Assembly (NCBI GenBank): GCA_002197995.1 | Contig: NGZR01000001.1 | Span: 12,915,501 to 12,979,500, forward strand | Length of the DNA: 64,000 nt | DNA from: Gaeumannomyces sp. JS-464 | Lineage: Eukaryota; Ascomycota; Sordariomycetes; Magnaporthales; Magnaporthaceae | Reading direction: 5' to 3' | In this document: positions 12,367-24,594 of the stretch, piece by piece | Position numbering within the stretch: position 1 is the stretch's first letter | How the letters are laid out: the number at the start of each line of letters is the position of its first letter | The notes under the pieces: generated by a model | Database searches by the model: none | What the model was told of the DNA's origin: nothing | Seen by the model: only the letters and a program-made list of their open reading frames with translations | Made by a program: the position numbers and the translations under genes

Positions 12367-13136
12367 CTACCTAAGGCATACGGTTTTTAGGCCGCATTTC
12401 GGCGCTTTTTGTTAATAAGCGGGTAATCGGCAAAAAGGCGAATAAACGCCGGGGCGCTGTAAGCGTTGCTATTAGTGGTAAAAGAAAGCAATCGGCCGGC
12501 AAAGTGCCGGGAAAATGCAAAGCCGGGTGTAGGCGGAAAGGATCGCAACGGTCCCCCCTAAGCCCGGCCAAAGAAAAAAAGTTCGGGGGCTAAAAGGCCT
12601 AATTCTAACCTTATATACTCCTTATGTGTTTATCGCGTGTTAACGATACGTTGCGCGGTTTGCCAATCGTAAAACGATTAAAACCGTGCACGATACGGGT
12701 AATAAACAAAACCGCTTAAAATTTTAAAAATCTTACGCGTGCGTGTTTAAGCAGGCTATAGCGTGCTTAAATAGGCCAAACTTGCGCCGTGCGTATCGTT
12801 AGGATGCGGTCGACCGAGAAGGAGTCGCGAGGATGGTAAAAACGCGAAATCGCGAAGATAGCGAGGACGAGGAGTCGCGAAAATGGCGGGGGACGGCGGC
12901 GGCCGGGCCGGCTATTCGTCTAATGTGTTTTAACTGCTTGCCGGCCTGCAATCTTCTTATGCGTTCGAGTCGTTCGGCTCGTAAGTTCGCGAAGCGAGAG
13001 CGACAAAAGTTAAAAAGCGGTCTGGCTGGTAATGCGCGGAGGTTGGAGCAATCCGATTGTCGAAGGTTTCGGCGCGCGCGAGGCGCGCCCTGGGCGATAG
13101 GGTGCAGGCCTTCCTATCAGCTAGCAATAGGCACCC
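12166..13136 (-). mobile_element. Array element copy 4, first piece
   Basis: T, U and most of V are present, with the A tract at about 12,336-12,363. The copy is cut at CACCC (13,132-13,136) by the Copia LTR. The rest of V resumes at 20,208 and 26,510, and W ends at about 26,690. Joined on paper the copy is about 1.2 kb, the same as copy 2, which supports the nested-insertion reading. Confidence 0.75.
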
Positions 13137-13306
13137 TGTTAAAAGTGGCCTGGAGTTACGTGGGTGGCAACTGGTGCCCCACAGCTTTAGCCCTATGCAC
13201 TGGCCCTAGTATTTTGGCCTGCGCGCGCCCTAGCCCGCGATCGAGTAAAGTAGCCCAGGAACAATCACCAATCACTTTGGGTGCTTATCGTCGCGCACCT
13301 TTATTA
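13137..13306 (+). repeat. Copia 5' LTR
   Basis: This 170-bp segment is repeated at 18,321-18,485 with scattered transitions. It is followed by GGTTATGAACCC, which may be the primer binding site. Confidence 0.75.
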
Positions 13307-13639
13307 GGTTATGAACCCTCGCGCCGCCGTTAACGATATCTCTGCCTGATTAGGAAAAATTAACGGTGCACGAGTTGTTTCCCGTTGTTTGCGTTCTCCC
13401 GCCGTAAATTACGGGCGAAGCGCAGCAGTTAAAAAACCGTTAAACGACAATCAACAGGCCGCGTTCGGCGCCGATCAGCAACTATAACAAAGCAATAATA
13501 ATAACCCTTTTAGCGCTTAAAAGCACCATTTCTCTTGCAATCCAACGCTTTTATACGCGTTAAAAGTGCTAACAAAGTCGCCAAAATGGCGGAATACCGC
13601 GAAGTCGCAGTAAAAGTCCCGAACCTGCTAGGGCTTTTT

Positions 13640-14257
13640 AACTTGGAAATATAAAAGCGCACCATCCGGGTGCATTTAACCGTTTCCCGTAACATTTCCT
13701 TTATATCTGCTAACCTTCCGGCCAAACCGGCTAAAGCGGAGAACGACGAAGCTGTACAGTTATGGGCTTTTAGGAGGACATTAATATGGTATTGCATCCG
13801 TAATAATATCGAAAAAGTAACTACAAACCTGGAAAAGGCCGGCTGGGACCGCCCCAAAAACGACGAGAATTAGGACTTAAAAGCTTTTTAAAATAAGGTA
13901 GTTAGCACTATTAAAGTTACCGCTAACGGCCGTTTCGACGCCCTAATTAACGAACATTATACAATTTCGGTGGAAAAGTTCGACGGTAACGTTAAAAAAT
14001 ATACGAACCGCTGGTTACAAATAAAGCAGGCCTTGGATTAGGCTAACATTAACATTCCGGATCGGATGCTTATAAAGAGCCTCGTTAACGGGCTTAGCGC
14101 TACTTACCCTTTTGCGGTGGTTATAGCTTTGGGGAATTGTAAAGGCGAGCGCCGCATTCCCGCTAACTTTATTTCGAAAGTGCTCAAAACGGCGGTTATA
14201 AAGGCCTTAGAGTTAAAAGCTATGGTTAACACTAACAAAAAGCCGGAGGGACTTTAA
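13640..14257 (+). pseudogene. Copia gag remnant
   Basis: Forward-frame fragments resemble Copia gag (for example VEKFDGNVKKYTNRWLQIK and NIPDRMLIKSLVNGLSATYP). They are broken by TAG stops and are related to the gag of the second LTR element at 18.8-19.6 kb. No protein can be made. Confidence 0.7.
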
Positions 14258-14918
14258 AGGCCGAGGGAGGAGCCGAAGCCTTGTAATAAAAAAGGTTGCA
14301 CTATCGTTTCGCGTGCTCCTTACCACGATAGGTGCGGTAAGCATTACAAAGGCGGTAATAACAACTGCTGGCTTTTACACCCTAAGCTTAAGGAGGCTTG
14401 GAAGGCCAAATATCCGGAGCGGCGTTTTTAGCGAGGCAATAAGGCAGCTAACGAGGCTATAGCCAACCCGAGGGCTGCTAACCATACTAGTGGTATGCCA
14501 ATTAATTAAAGCAGTGCCAGCCAATTAAATGGCCAATACCGCTTTAAGCAATGTTAATAGTGCCCGTAACGCCGTAATAATTAACTCCGGCTCGTTTAAG
14601 CACCATTTTAACGATCGCAAGTGGTTTACCTCGCTAAGGAAGCGCGAGGTCCCTTATAACGCTACCACGGCCAACGGCGGCGTTTAAGTTTCCGTTAAAA
14701 AGGGCACCGTCGAAATGCATTAGCGTAACAAAGCGGGCGTTACTACAGTTACCTTACAAGCAATTTTCACGCTTAAATCCCCTTTTAACCTTTTTAGCTT
14801 TGGCAGGATGCGCAAAGCAAGCTTAAAAAACGATTAAACCGATCACTTCGTAACGCCCGACGATAAGTGGTTGGGCAGTTATTAGATTAACAATAACGTA
14901 CTAATTGCTAACGTTAAC

Positions 14919-15763
14919 GTGCCCGCAAGCGCGCTTTCGGGCTTTATAGCTATAGGCAACGCACTTGGCGAAGGAGACCGACCGACGGGGGTTAACGCAC
15001 TAACTATAACAAGGCGCCCGGTGCTTTACGTGATAATGCATCGGCGCTTAATGCATGCTAATAAAAAGGCGGTAATAACGGCCTGCCGCGCTGCAAGCAT
15101 TAAAGTTAGCTACCTCGAAGCATTAAAGCATATTTGTAACGGCTGTTTAAAAAGCAAAGCGACCCAAATTATCGGCAATCGTTACTTTCACCGCATTACC
15201 CGCCTTTTGGGCCGTATTTATATGGATATACTAACCATTTCGCCTATTTTATACAGCGGATATAACTACGCCGTCCATATTATTAATAAGGCAACTACTT
15301 TTGGCTGGGTGATTTTTGCAGTTAGTAAAGCCAGCACGGAGATTTTTACGAAAGTTTGTAATTGGATTAGCTATATTAAACTCCAATTAGGCATTAAGAT
15401 ATAAGCAATCCATACGGACGGTAGCACGGAGTTTAACCCGGAAAAGTTAAAAGCTTATTGCACTGCTCGAAGCAAAGCTTGCGAGATTAACCCGGCGCGA
15501 TGCCCGGAAATGAATAGCATCGTTAAGCGTGCTAACCGTACTATACTTAACGCGGCTCGCATTAGGATTAACGTTAACGGCTTGCATAAAAAGTACTGGG
15601 TATATGCCTTGCAAACAGCGAGGAGGGTGCTTAACTACACCCCAAATACAGCTTTTAGCGGTAAGGAAAGCCCGCACGAGGCGTGGGCAAAGGCAATCGG
15701 CCTTAACGAAAAGTATTACCAACCACCAATCCGTACCTTACGCATTTGGGGCGCGGTCGCTTA
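14919..15763 (+). pseudogene. Copia integrase remnant
   Basis: The pre-integrase zinc motif is visible as H...H (MHRRLMHA) and CNGC. The DDE core follows as YMDILTIS (first Asp), HTDGSTEF (second Asp) and MNSIVKRANR where the Glu motif should be. A TAA separates the first and second Asp segments. The family is clear and the copy is inactive. Confidence 0.8.
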
Positions 15764-16799
15764 AGTGCTAATTAAAAACGGCAAACAAGCCAAAGCTGAC
15801 AAAATGGCCCCTAAAGCAACGAAAGGCCGGCTTATAGGCTGGAAAGGCCTCCATAACGAAATCCTGCTAGTTAAGCCGGACGGTACTAATAAGGTCTTCT
15901 ATTGCCGTAACGCACGGGTTAACGAAGGTGCTAGTAAGCGCCGGAAATCGCTTTATAACTTTGTTAAAAAGGCGATTACTATTAACGAGGTTAATAAAGC
16001 CGTTATCGAAGACTTTTACTTTACAATAGGTATTTGGGTTTATAATATTAGCCCAATTACTAATTCCACCGATAGCAACGATGGTAACACCGGTGTAATT
16101 GGCGATACTGCCGGCCCCGGAGGTAATAACGATTTATCGCTTGCGAAAAAAACCGGGGAAATCGAAGCGGAAAACGAGGAGCTTGCCGCTACAAAGCTTA
16201 AAAAGCCCAAAGAGCCCGCCGGCCCGGGCATGCCAACACCCGAGGGAATTCCCGAGCTCGGCAATAAGGCGGTTACGGTGCCCGCAACGCCTAAAAAAAA
16301 GACTTGCAAAAAGCGGCCGCCGCCCCCGCCGAATAACCGGCAACTAAAGGAGCGCTTAACGGCCCCTAAGCATTACGAAATTTTAACATTAAAAACTTGC
16401 AAGAAAAGGGAGCCCGCGGAGGCATTTACAACGGCTCGCTTCGAGTTAAAAATATTAAAAAAGGTGGCGGAAAAGGATCCGGGTAACTTTAAAAGCGCCG
16501 GAAACGACGAAAGCTTTTACAGCTTTAATACGGATATTAAAGCTGCCGAAAAAATGCCCGAAAAACGGGTTTTGCACTTGTTAACATTACGTACCCGGAT
16601 AACGATATCGTTTTGCCTTAAAAAATCGGCGGCTTTAAAATCCCCAACTTCGCGCTTTTCGGCGTCGCCACGGTGCCGGGAACACCGTATATTCCGGCCA
16701 TTATTACGACGCGGTAAAGCACGAAACCGAGTACGAGCGATATTATAAGCTAGCAATGCAAAAGCAAATTAATACGCTGCTTAAAAAGGCACGTAAGTG

Positions 16800-18200
16800 C
16801 TGGAAAAATTGCCCCCGGGCGCTAAAGCACTGCCGGGCAAATGGGTATACGTGCTTAAGCTAACGCTTAACGGCGCTTTTAAAAGATTAAAACGCGTTAG
16901 GTCGTTTGCGGCAATTACGACGATATTCCGGGCGAGGATAAGGCTGTAACGTACGCGGCAATCGCTTATGCAGCATTTACGAGGGTGTTTTTTATGCTTA
17001 TGGCCGTTAACGACTTTAAATGCCGCCAGTTCGACTTCGTGTGCCTATTTCGGCGCTATCGTATTTATAACGTTATGGTATACGTACAGCAATTTAAAGG
17101 CATTCCGGTTAGCAAAAAGGCTATTATTGCCGTTAAAAAAACACTTTACGGCTTTCGCAAATCGCTTTTATAGTGGTATTAAACGATTACTTCGAGCTCG
17201 AAGCATTTAGCTTTAAGCCGATTTACTAAAACGTTTGCTTTTACCGCAAAAAGGAAACGGGCGCTATGCTATTGCTTTACGTGGACGATTTTAAATTGCC
17301 GCCGTACGGTTACGGAAATTAAAGCCATCGCTAACAAGTGGGTAGCCGGTTCGAAATAACCGCTTTGTAACGCAAAAACGTTCCTCGGCATGCAGGTTGT
17401 AAAATCGCTAGCGGAGGATTAAGCCTTTATAACGCGATTATATTAATAAAATTATTACCAAATACGAACGGGAGGACTTTAAAGCAGTAAAAACGCTTGG
17501 CCTTTTGCTTTGTAATGCCGATTATTGGGACCCTTTCCCGCACGAGGAGGTTTTGCGCTACCAGTCGGAAATAGCGAGTATTAGCTACCTCGCTGGCATT
17601 ACTCGCCCTAATATTACGTATACCGTAAGGAGGTTGCAAAAGGTTAACGCTAATCCCGCAACGAGCATTTGGCACTGTAAAGCACTTTTAGCGCTATATT
17701 ATTAGCATTAAAAGGCTCGCGCTTACTTTTAGGGCCTACTTTACAGCCGAAGCGATAGGCTTAAAAGCTTACGGAAACGCCTCGTTCGCTAACTGCCTCC
17801 GTACGAGGGCATTTACAAGCGGCGTAATCGTTATGCTAGCGGGTGGTCCTTTTATAGCAATTAAAAAAGCAACTTTTAACGACGTTAACGACGGAAGCGG
17901 AGTTCGTTAACCTTTGCTAACGGGCCGGGCTTTGCTTTGGATTAAAAGCATTTTAAAGGAAATTGGATACCTTAGCGAAAACTTTCGTGGTGCATACGGA
18001 TAGCGCTAACGCTTAAACGACGGTGCTAAACCCGTTGGAATTAGCCCGCACCCGCATAATCGACCTCCGCTATAAGTGGGTAATCGATGCTGTAAAGCGT
18101 TAACTTTTCACCTTTAAGCTCGTTAGCACGGCCAATATAAAGGCGGACGGTTTTACGAAAGGCTTAACGGCGAAGGATAGGCGAGGTTTGTTATTTAGCT
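16800..18200 (+). pseudogene. Copia reverse transcriptase and RNase H remnant
   Basis: RT traces are KKTLYGFRKSL near 17,140 and LLLYVDDF near 17,270 (the YVDD active site). RNase H traces follow at about 17,940-18,170 (HTDSANA, LRYKWVIDAV). Stops and frame breaks occur throughout. Confidence 0.75.
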
Positions 18201-18320
18201 GGAATGCAGCAAATGCCGCAGTAAACGGCTTACAGAAAACCAGGGAAACACCACGAATTAAGGTTACTACGTAAATGCGGGCTCGTAATACCTTTAAAAC
18301 CGTTGCATGGCCTACGGGGG

Positions 18321-18485
18321 GGTTAAAGTGGCCTAAAGTTACGTGGGTGGCAACTGTGCCTTACAGCTTTAGCCTATGCACTGGCCCTAGTATTTTGGCC
18401 TGCGCGCGCCTTAGCCCGCGATCGAGTAAAGTACCCAAGAACAATCACTAATTACTTTGGTGCTTGTCGTCGCGCACTTCCATTA
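18321..18485 (+). repeat. Copia 3' LTR
   Basis: Partner of 13,137-13,306. It is slightly shorter and starts TTAAAGTGG, so its first bases appear lost or mutated. Confidence 0.75.
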
Positions 18486-18799
18486 CACCTTGTTAAAAGT
18501 GTAAGGCGGCCGTAAGGCCGCTTGCAAAAAAAGGAAACAGCTTTATATTATTTGTGGTCCTCGTAAAAGGTAACTATTTAGTGGGTAACGCTTTTGTGGG
18601 TGAAGTAAGGCGCCGGCGCACGGGTTAACTCCTCACACCCCCTTACAACCATAAAAGCGTTACAAAAGTAAAGCTATTTTTAATCGGCAACTTTTGCCTA
18701 CAGCCTAATATCCGTGGTAGGGTTTTTCGATTACATGGCATACTATCCAGCGCTGCCGCGGTTAATAAGCACTGCAGCAGTATAATTAACGGCCCGGGG

Positions 18800-19640
18800 G
18801 TTAGCTCTTTCAGCCTTTCCTGTTCTTGTAGCCTATGTAACGGCCTGCTGCTTTTGCTTGTAATATTCCTCCTCCAGCTTAGGGTGCAATAGCCAGCACC
18901 CGTCGTCGCCTTTTGTATGGTGCTTGCCGCACCGGTCGTGGTAAGGTAGGCGAAAAACCACTAAACAGTTCCTTTTAGTGCAAGCGGTAGGCGCGTTGGT
19001 ATTGGCTAGGGAAAGGTCGGTCGGCTTAAAAGTAATACGTTTTTAATAACGGCTTAAATAATTTGGATCGGGGTGCGGCCGGCGGGCATTGGATGGGCGC
19101 TTAAAACGACGGTAACGGCGATTGGATAATGCTTTCGGAAACCTTTAACAAAATGATTAACGAAAAAACGGTCCGGAATCACAACGCCGGCTTCCTCCAT
19201 CTGTTTTTTAAGCTCGAGCTAACGGTTGGCGTATTTTTTAACGTCGTTATACTTGGATACCTCGAAGCTAACAAACTCCTCCATTAAACCATCGAGTTGG
19301 GCGTCGGTATTTTGGCCAATTTTGGTAGTAACGGCGAGCCAAAAAGCTTTAAAGTCGCGGGCGGAATCGTCGGCTTTGGAGCTCCAACCTTATCGCTTAA
19401 GCTCGTTAATAACCTCCGTAATTAACTGCTTAATAAAGTACCAAACGAGGACCTTTTTAGCCTTCCAGGCTTTAAAAGCGGCCGGATCGTCGGTTAAAAA
19501 GGCGGGTTATCGCTAATGTGATCGTCGGCGCCGCTCGCGATCAAATGCACCTTAATAGCGCGCTTCCACGCCTCCAAATTGGAAAACCCCTGCAAGGCAG
19601 GTATTTTAACAGTTGCCTCTTTATAAGTAAAGGACATTTC
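18800..19640 (-). pseudogene. Gag of the non-autonomous LTR element
   Basis: It starts at MSFTYKEATVKIPALQG (ATG near 19,638) and continues as WKRAIKVHLIASGADDH, an N-terminal Copia gag pattern. The frame breaks at a T run near 19,495 and resumes in another frame with WYFIKQLITEVINEL, and later VSKYNDVKKYANR and NHFVKGFRKHYP. One base of length change in the T run would reconnect the first two segments. No zinc knuckle, protease, integrase or RT follows. Confidence 0.65.
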
Positions 19641-19749
19641 GGGCGGTAATAGGCAGTAAGCGACTGCCGTCGTTATTGTTATTATTATTATGCAAAAATT
19701 AACAAAGGTAGTAAGGCAGCGGCCCATAGGAAAAAGTAGTAGGGAAGTA

Positions 19750-20010
19750 GGGCAGCGGCCCGTTATCGCCCACCGGGTGACAGTAAAATGAATAATACGT
19801 AATGCCCACCGGGCGATATCTCCCACCGGGAAACGTCTTCCACCGGAAAACGTTATTGTGCGGCCACCAGCCTTTAAACGTAATGCCCACGGGCGATGTC
19901 TCCCACCGGGAAACGTCTTCCACCGGAAAACGTTAATGTGCGGCCACCGGCCTTTAAAACGTAATTGCGGCCACCGGCTAAAACAACGAGAATTAACGCG
20001 GCCACCGGCC
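19750..20010. repeat. GC-rich direct repeats in LTR element leader
   Basis: Two copies of a unit of about 75-80 bp (CCCACCGGGAAACGTCTTCC core, then GTGCGGCCACC) lie between the right LTR and gag, with partial units beyond. This is the 5' leader of the minus-strand element. Confidence 0.75.
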
Positions 20011-20207
20011 AAAAAAGATTGCAAGTAGTTTCATTCTTATGGGAATTAAAAGCTTATAACCTGTTGGAAGTGTAAGGCGGCCGTAAAGCCGCCTGCAAAA
20101 AGGGAAACAGCTTTGTATTGTTTGTAGTCCTCGTAAAAGGTGACTATCTAATGGGTAACGCTTTTGTGGGTAAAGTAGGGCGCCGGCGCACGGGCCAACT
20201 CCTTACA

Positions 20208-20275
20208 CACCCCGAACCTTTGCCAGCCTACTTTTTCTGCTCTTTTAGCCCAATTGCGTTGCCGACGTCGTTGTT
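20208..20275 (-). mobile_element. Array element copy 4, second piece
   Basis: V-segment sequence continues exactly from the CACCC break at 13,136 and stops at GACGTCGTTGTT (20,264-20,275), the left copy of the LINE target-site duplication. Confidence 0.8.
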
Positions 20276-20779
20276 AAGTGAGTGAGTAAGTAAGTATATT
20301 TAACGTTAGTAAGTCGGGATTTACCAGTCCCTGCCTCCCAAAGGGCATATAACGTGCTAGCGCTACCTAAGCTAAACATTAAGCTACATGTTGCTATCCG
20401 GCGGCTAGCAGAATTAAACCCGAAAGCATACGAAGGTCGGGCCGCGTTCCAGCGCTCCTTGTTAGTAAGCGGGCAATCGGCGGTAGGGCGTATATATATA
20501 CGCCAAGGCGTTGTAAAGCGCTGCGGGTGGTAGTAGTGCGTTCGGCCGGCGAGTATGCCGGTAAAAGGGTGGGGCCGGGTTTTAAGCTGGAAGGTCCTCG
20601 GGACCCCCAGGGCCCGGCCGGAGGTGCGGAGGACTAACGAGCTTACTGTTAATCTTAGTGGTACAAAGGAAAAAGGTAAAAGGTAGGAGAACAAGGAAAG
20701 GATGTATGCGGGCTTTTTAGGCCCTATTGTTATCGTCCAGCGATAGTGTAATAATGGTAGCTTCGGCGAACGAAGCAAA

Positions 20780-23700
20780 AAGGAAAGGCTTTTAAAATAG
20801 CCGTTTTTAATATCCGGGCTTATCGGAAGCCGGGGAGGGGTCCGCTATAGGCCATTTATTTTCTGCCGTTTTAGCCAACTGCAAAATACAGGGTGGGAAG
20901 GGGATTTGTTTTTTCCGCAACGGCACGGGTTATCGTTTTCGTGTTGGAACTTTCGGTGGTACTAGTCGAAATTCCCGTAACCGGTGCGTGCGGCTATTAG
21001 CCGTTGCAGTACCTTCCGGTACAGCTGCAACGCTTCGGGCGTATGTTATGGTGCCGGCGGGAGGCCTATAGCCTTATACCAATCCGGAAAGTTGTTTTTA
21101 AACTATGCGTTCCGGGCGTCCCGGGCCGTTTTCCGGGCTAAAGCCTTTATTTCGGCCACCGTTGGTTTAAAATGTTAAGGTATTGGCAGGGCCGATCTTA
21201 ACTTTGCTTCGGCGTTTTGCCTTTTCGTTTCCGGGGATTCCCATATAGCTCGGAAACCAGCGTACGTATACTTGGTGTTTATTTATAAAGCAATGGATTT
21301 TTTTAAAAGCCTTTTAAATTATTAAAGGCCGTGCTTAAACAGCCGTTGGCCGCCGAAGTGTTATCGAGGCACAAGTGGAAAGTGCAATTGCGAAAGCTTT
21401 AAACGGTTTTACGGAGGCCTATCCGGGCCTTTTTCGCCTCGCCGTCGAATACTTCCGCGGGATGCGCTAGCTGGCCGTGCCCGGAAAGTTTGCGTTGGCC
21501 GGCTTAGTATATTACCCAGCCGTATCCAACTGCTCCGTTTTTTGCTTTAAACCCGTCGCTATATATTATAACGTCGGTGGGTGGGAGGGTGCAAAGCCAC
21601 GCCGTAAATGCTTTAGCGGCTGCTTGCTTTTCTTGTATGGCCACCGTAAGCTTCGTATATTTATAAAAGAGGTAGGCCGGGCGGGTGCAAACCGGAAAAA
21701 GTCCGGCCGTCCTTTGCAAAAAGGTTGCAAGCCTGCCGGGTAAGCCTGCTTTAAGGCCCTCGGCGGCGTTAAGGGCCGGCTTGGCCGCTGCGGTTAAGGG
21801 GTGTTTTTCCGGAACCGTATTTATTACGGGCCGCAAAACGGAAACGGGCTTGTTTTAAAAGCGCCTGGGCGTTTAGGATGCCGGATTTGTAATGCAATGC
21901 GTTTATCAATGTGGTTTTCTAAGCTGGGACCACTGCTTTAAAAGACGCGGTTAAGGCTTTATTAACCCGATTAATTAAATAGCCTTGGCGGATAATTTGC
22001 TGTTATGCCGGCTTGTACGAGTGTGGTTTTTTTACCTTTATACCATACCTTAGCCCGTATAAAGCCGTAGGGATTATAACCGTTGTAACGGCTTTGTAAA
22101 CCGAATGTACCGGTATCCCCCCTATCGAATTCGTAAGCTTTCGGAAGTGGTTGGCAACGCTTTGGGCTTTTGCAGCCCTGTTTTCCACGTGGGCTTTAAA
22201 ATTAAGCCTTTGGTCGAAAAAAACCCCTAATTACCGTAAAGCTCCTGTAGCTTATTATATGGTAAAGCCCTCCGCCGTAACCGTTAAGGTTGTGGGATTT
22301 TTCCGTTTGGAAAAATGCATAAGCTCGCACTTTCCCGGGTCGAAAGCAACCTTATTAGCCTTGCCCTAACGTAGGATTTCCGTAACCGTAGCCCCTGCTT
22401 TACGAGAGCACTCCTCCGGAGTGCTACCCGTTACGCAAATGCTTATATCGTCCGCGTATCCGTACTTAACCGCTTTTGCTTTAGGTAGGATTTCGGCCAT
22501 ATAAAGCATAAATAGGACCGGTAACGCCGGTAACCCTTGGGGTAGCCCGCAATCCGGGGAAAAAGGGGGTGCCGTAGCGTCCTCCAAACGCACTTTAACC
22601 ACCCTGTTTCCTGCAAAAGATAATACCTATCGTATTAACGTTAAATCCCAGCCTTGGTTTAAAAGCCTTTAAAAAAGCTTCCGGCGAAGTACGGCGTCGA
22701 AAGCCCTTTATACATCCATAGTAACGAAGGCGGCCGTTTTATGCTTTTGGAAGGCCCGTTCCACCTCGTGGGCCACGCATGCCGTTAAATCGATAGCGGC
22801 TTTTTTCGGGGTAGCCCCGGCGTGTTACGAGGCTATAAGCCCGTATTATAATGCGAAGGATGCTATCCGCGAAACCACCAGCCGTTTTAGCCCTTTCCCT
22901 AAGCACGGGAGTAAAATTATCGGGCGGTAAGATTTTAGGTCCGTTAAATCCGTTTTATTCGGCTTTTTTAACATAACCACTTCCGCTGTGCGGAAAGGGG
23001 CTGGGTAGTGCCCGGCTTTAAAGCAAACCTCGAAAAAGGCCTTAACGTATTCCCCTATTGCCGGCCACGCCGTTGTAAATAGCTTAACCGTTAGGAAATC
23101 GACGCCCGGGGCCGTGTTTACCGTGCCAACGGTGCACTTTCGGCATTTTTTTAAAAAAACGTGGGGGTTTCACGGGAATTGTGCGGTTTTTTAAATAGCC
23201 CTTTACTATAACGGGTTTTCCTGTAAATCGTCCTCCGCCGTAAACCTACGGAGGATTTTGCGGCCTAATGCTTCCGCTTTATCTTTTAGGGCTATTATAA
23301 CCTCCCCGTTAATATTTAACGGGGGAAGCCGTATAACGGGTGTAAGTTTATGCCACTTTACAGCACGGTATAGCGCTTTCGAGAAATCCATTTCTTTTAG
23401 CACGCTGGCCCAATGCTGTTTTTTAGCCGTCCGAACCGTTGCTTTTAAAGCACGGGCTTCGGCCGTAAAAAGCCCGCCGTTTCCTATAGCTTTTGCAAAG
23501 TCCCGTTAAACGTTAGCGCATTTTTCGTTCCATTAAAATTAGCCTTTTCTTTTAACTTTAAGCCTTTAGCCGAAGCCATTAACGCATTTTTTAATAAGTT
23601 TGTTATACTTCGGCCGCTTTATTTAGGTGTTCCGCAATGCCTGGGTTTGTAAGTGGTGGCAAATTGCCGGCCCCCGTTATTACCGCGTTTGCGAAAAACG

Positions 23701-24290
23701 GTAGTTTATCGTTTGGTAGCGTAATACGCCGGAATCCGGAACAAAGTTATTGCGGTTAGGAATTTCGATCCGTATCGAGCGGTAGTCCGAATCGGTTATT
23801 AGCGAAAGGTCGATTTCCGCTATTGCTAAAAGGGCGTTGGAAAAGGTAAAATCCAAAACGCCCTCGTCGTTATGCGTAGTTAGCCTAGGTCGGTAAGTAG
23901 GAGGAGGTTATAAGTATTAGCCCATTGGGTTATATCCTGGCCCCTATTCCTATTACTTTTAACCGGATCCCACGCCGGGAACCTTGCGTTAAAATTTCCA
24001 GCTATAATGCATTTTGCCATTGGGCGCTAACGTAGTAAAAGGTTTAACGAGGGTTTCGAAAGGTCTTTTAAAAGCTTATATACGTTAACGAAGGTGCATT
24101 TGGCGACGGTAAGCCAAAGATGTCCCGGGTGTTGCCTGCCGGCCGGTCCGCTACGAGCCGAAACCCCGGGTTTTTCCGTACGTAAGTTATTACCCGAGGC
24201 CTGGTTTGGTAGTCGTGCCAGCTATTTACCGGAGTAAATAGCTCGTACAACGGGTAGGTGCAAAGCATAAGCTTCCTTTCCACGCGTTAG
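20780..24290 (-). pseudogene. LINE ORF2: endonuclease, reverse transcriptase, RNase H
   Basis: Segments on the minus strand run in order. Endonuclease/exonuclease/phosphatase: GNFNARFPAWDPVKSNRNRG near 23,960-24,010, preceded by RVITYVRKNPGF at about 24,190. RT: CGLPQGLPALPVLFMLYMAE and YGYADD at about 22,450-22,560. RNase H: VIIYSDGFKAKNGAVGYGW at about 21,510-21,570, with a second half near 21,250. The C-terminal region at about 20,790-21,000 matches copy A. Several frame changes and stops separate these, so no single intact ORF remains. Confidence 0.8.
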
Positions 24291-24594
24291 GGGCTTTTAT
24301 TAGCACCACGTTAATATTTTAGCTTTAAAATAGTTAAAGTAAAATAGCCCCCGCTTCCCAGCTACGTCGAACGTTCGCTTGGGCGGCGGTTAAAACACGG
24401 CGTTCGGGGCGAAGCCCCGGGCGCCGGGCCCTATTGCCATGCGTTTGTTGTATCCGGTTGGCTATTGGCATACGTAAAAGCGGCGTTGGTATATTGGGGG
24501 CTTTAGCTAAGGTTATTGGCCGGCGGTACCGTCGGTTTTTTCCAAAAGGGTTTCCGGTTATTTCGATAGCCCTTTCGGCTCGGGGAAGTCCAGT

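Larger units (their letters stand above)
13137..18485 (+). mobile_element. Ty1/Copia LTR retrotransposon, RIP-inactivated
   Basis: A 5.35 kb element with LTRs at 13,137-13,306 and about 18,321-18,485. The 5' LTR starts TGTT, and a G run precedes the 3' LTR as a possible polypurine tract. The domain order gag, integrase, RT, RNase H is that of Copia, not Gypsy. Many in-frame TAA/TAG stops show it is dead. A 5-bp duplication flanks it (CACCC at 13,132, CACCT at 18,486). The difference is one C-to-T, as RIP would make. Confidence 0.85.
18491..20207 (-). mobile_element. Gag-only (non-autonomous) Copia-like LTR element
   Basis: A 1.72 kb element with 146-147 bp LTRs at 18,491-18,637 and 20,062-20,207 (TGTT...ACA ends). 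Its only coding content is a gag-like frame on the minus strand, so it needs protease, integrase and RT supplied in trans. The flanking 5 bp are CACCT (18,486-18,490) and CACCC (20,208-20,212), so it sits at the same target site as the Copia element on its left. LTR identity is high, and it looks younger than the 13-18 kb element. Confidence 0.75.
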
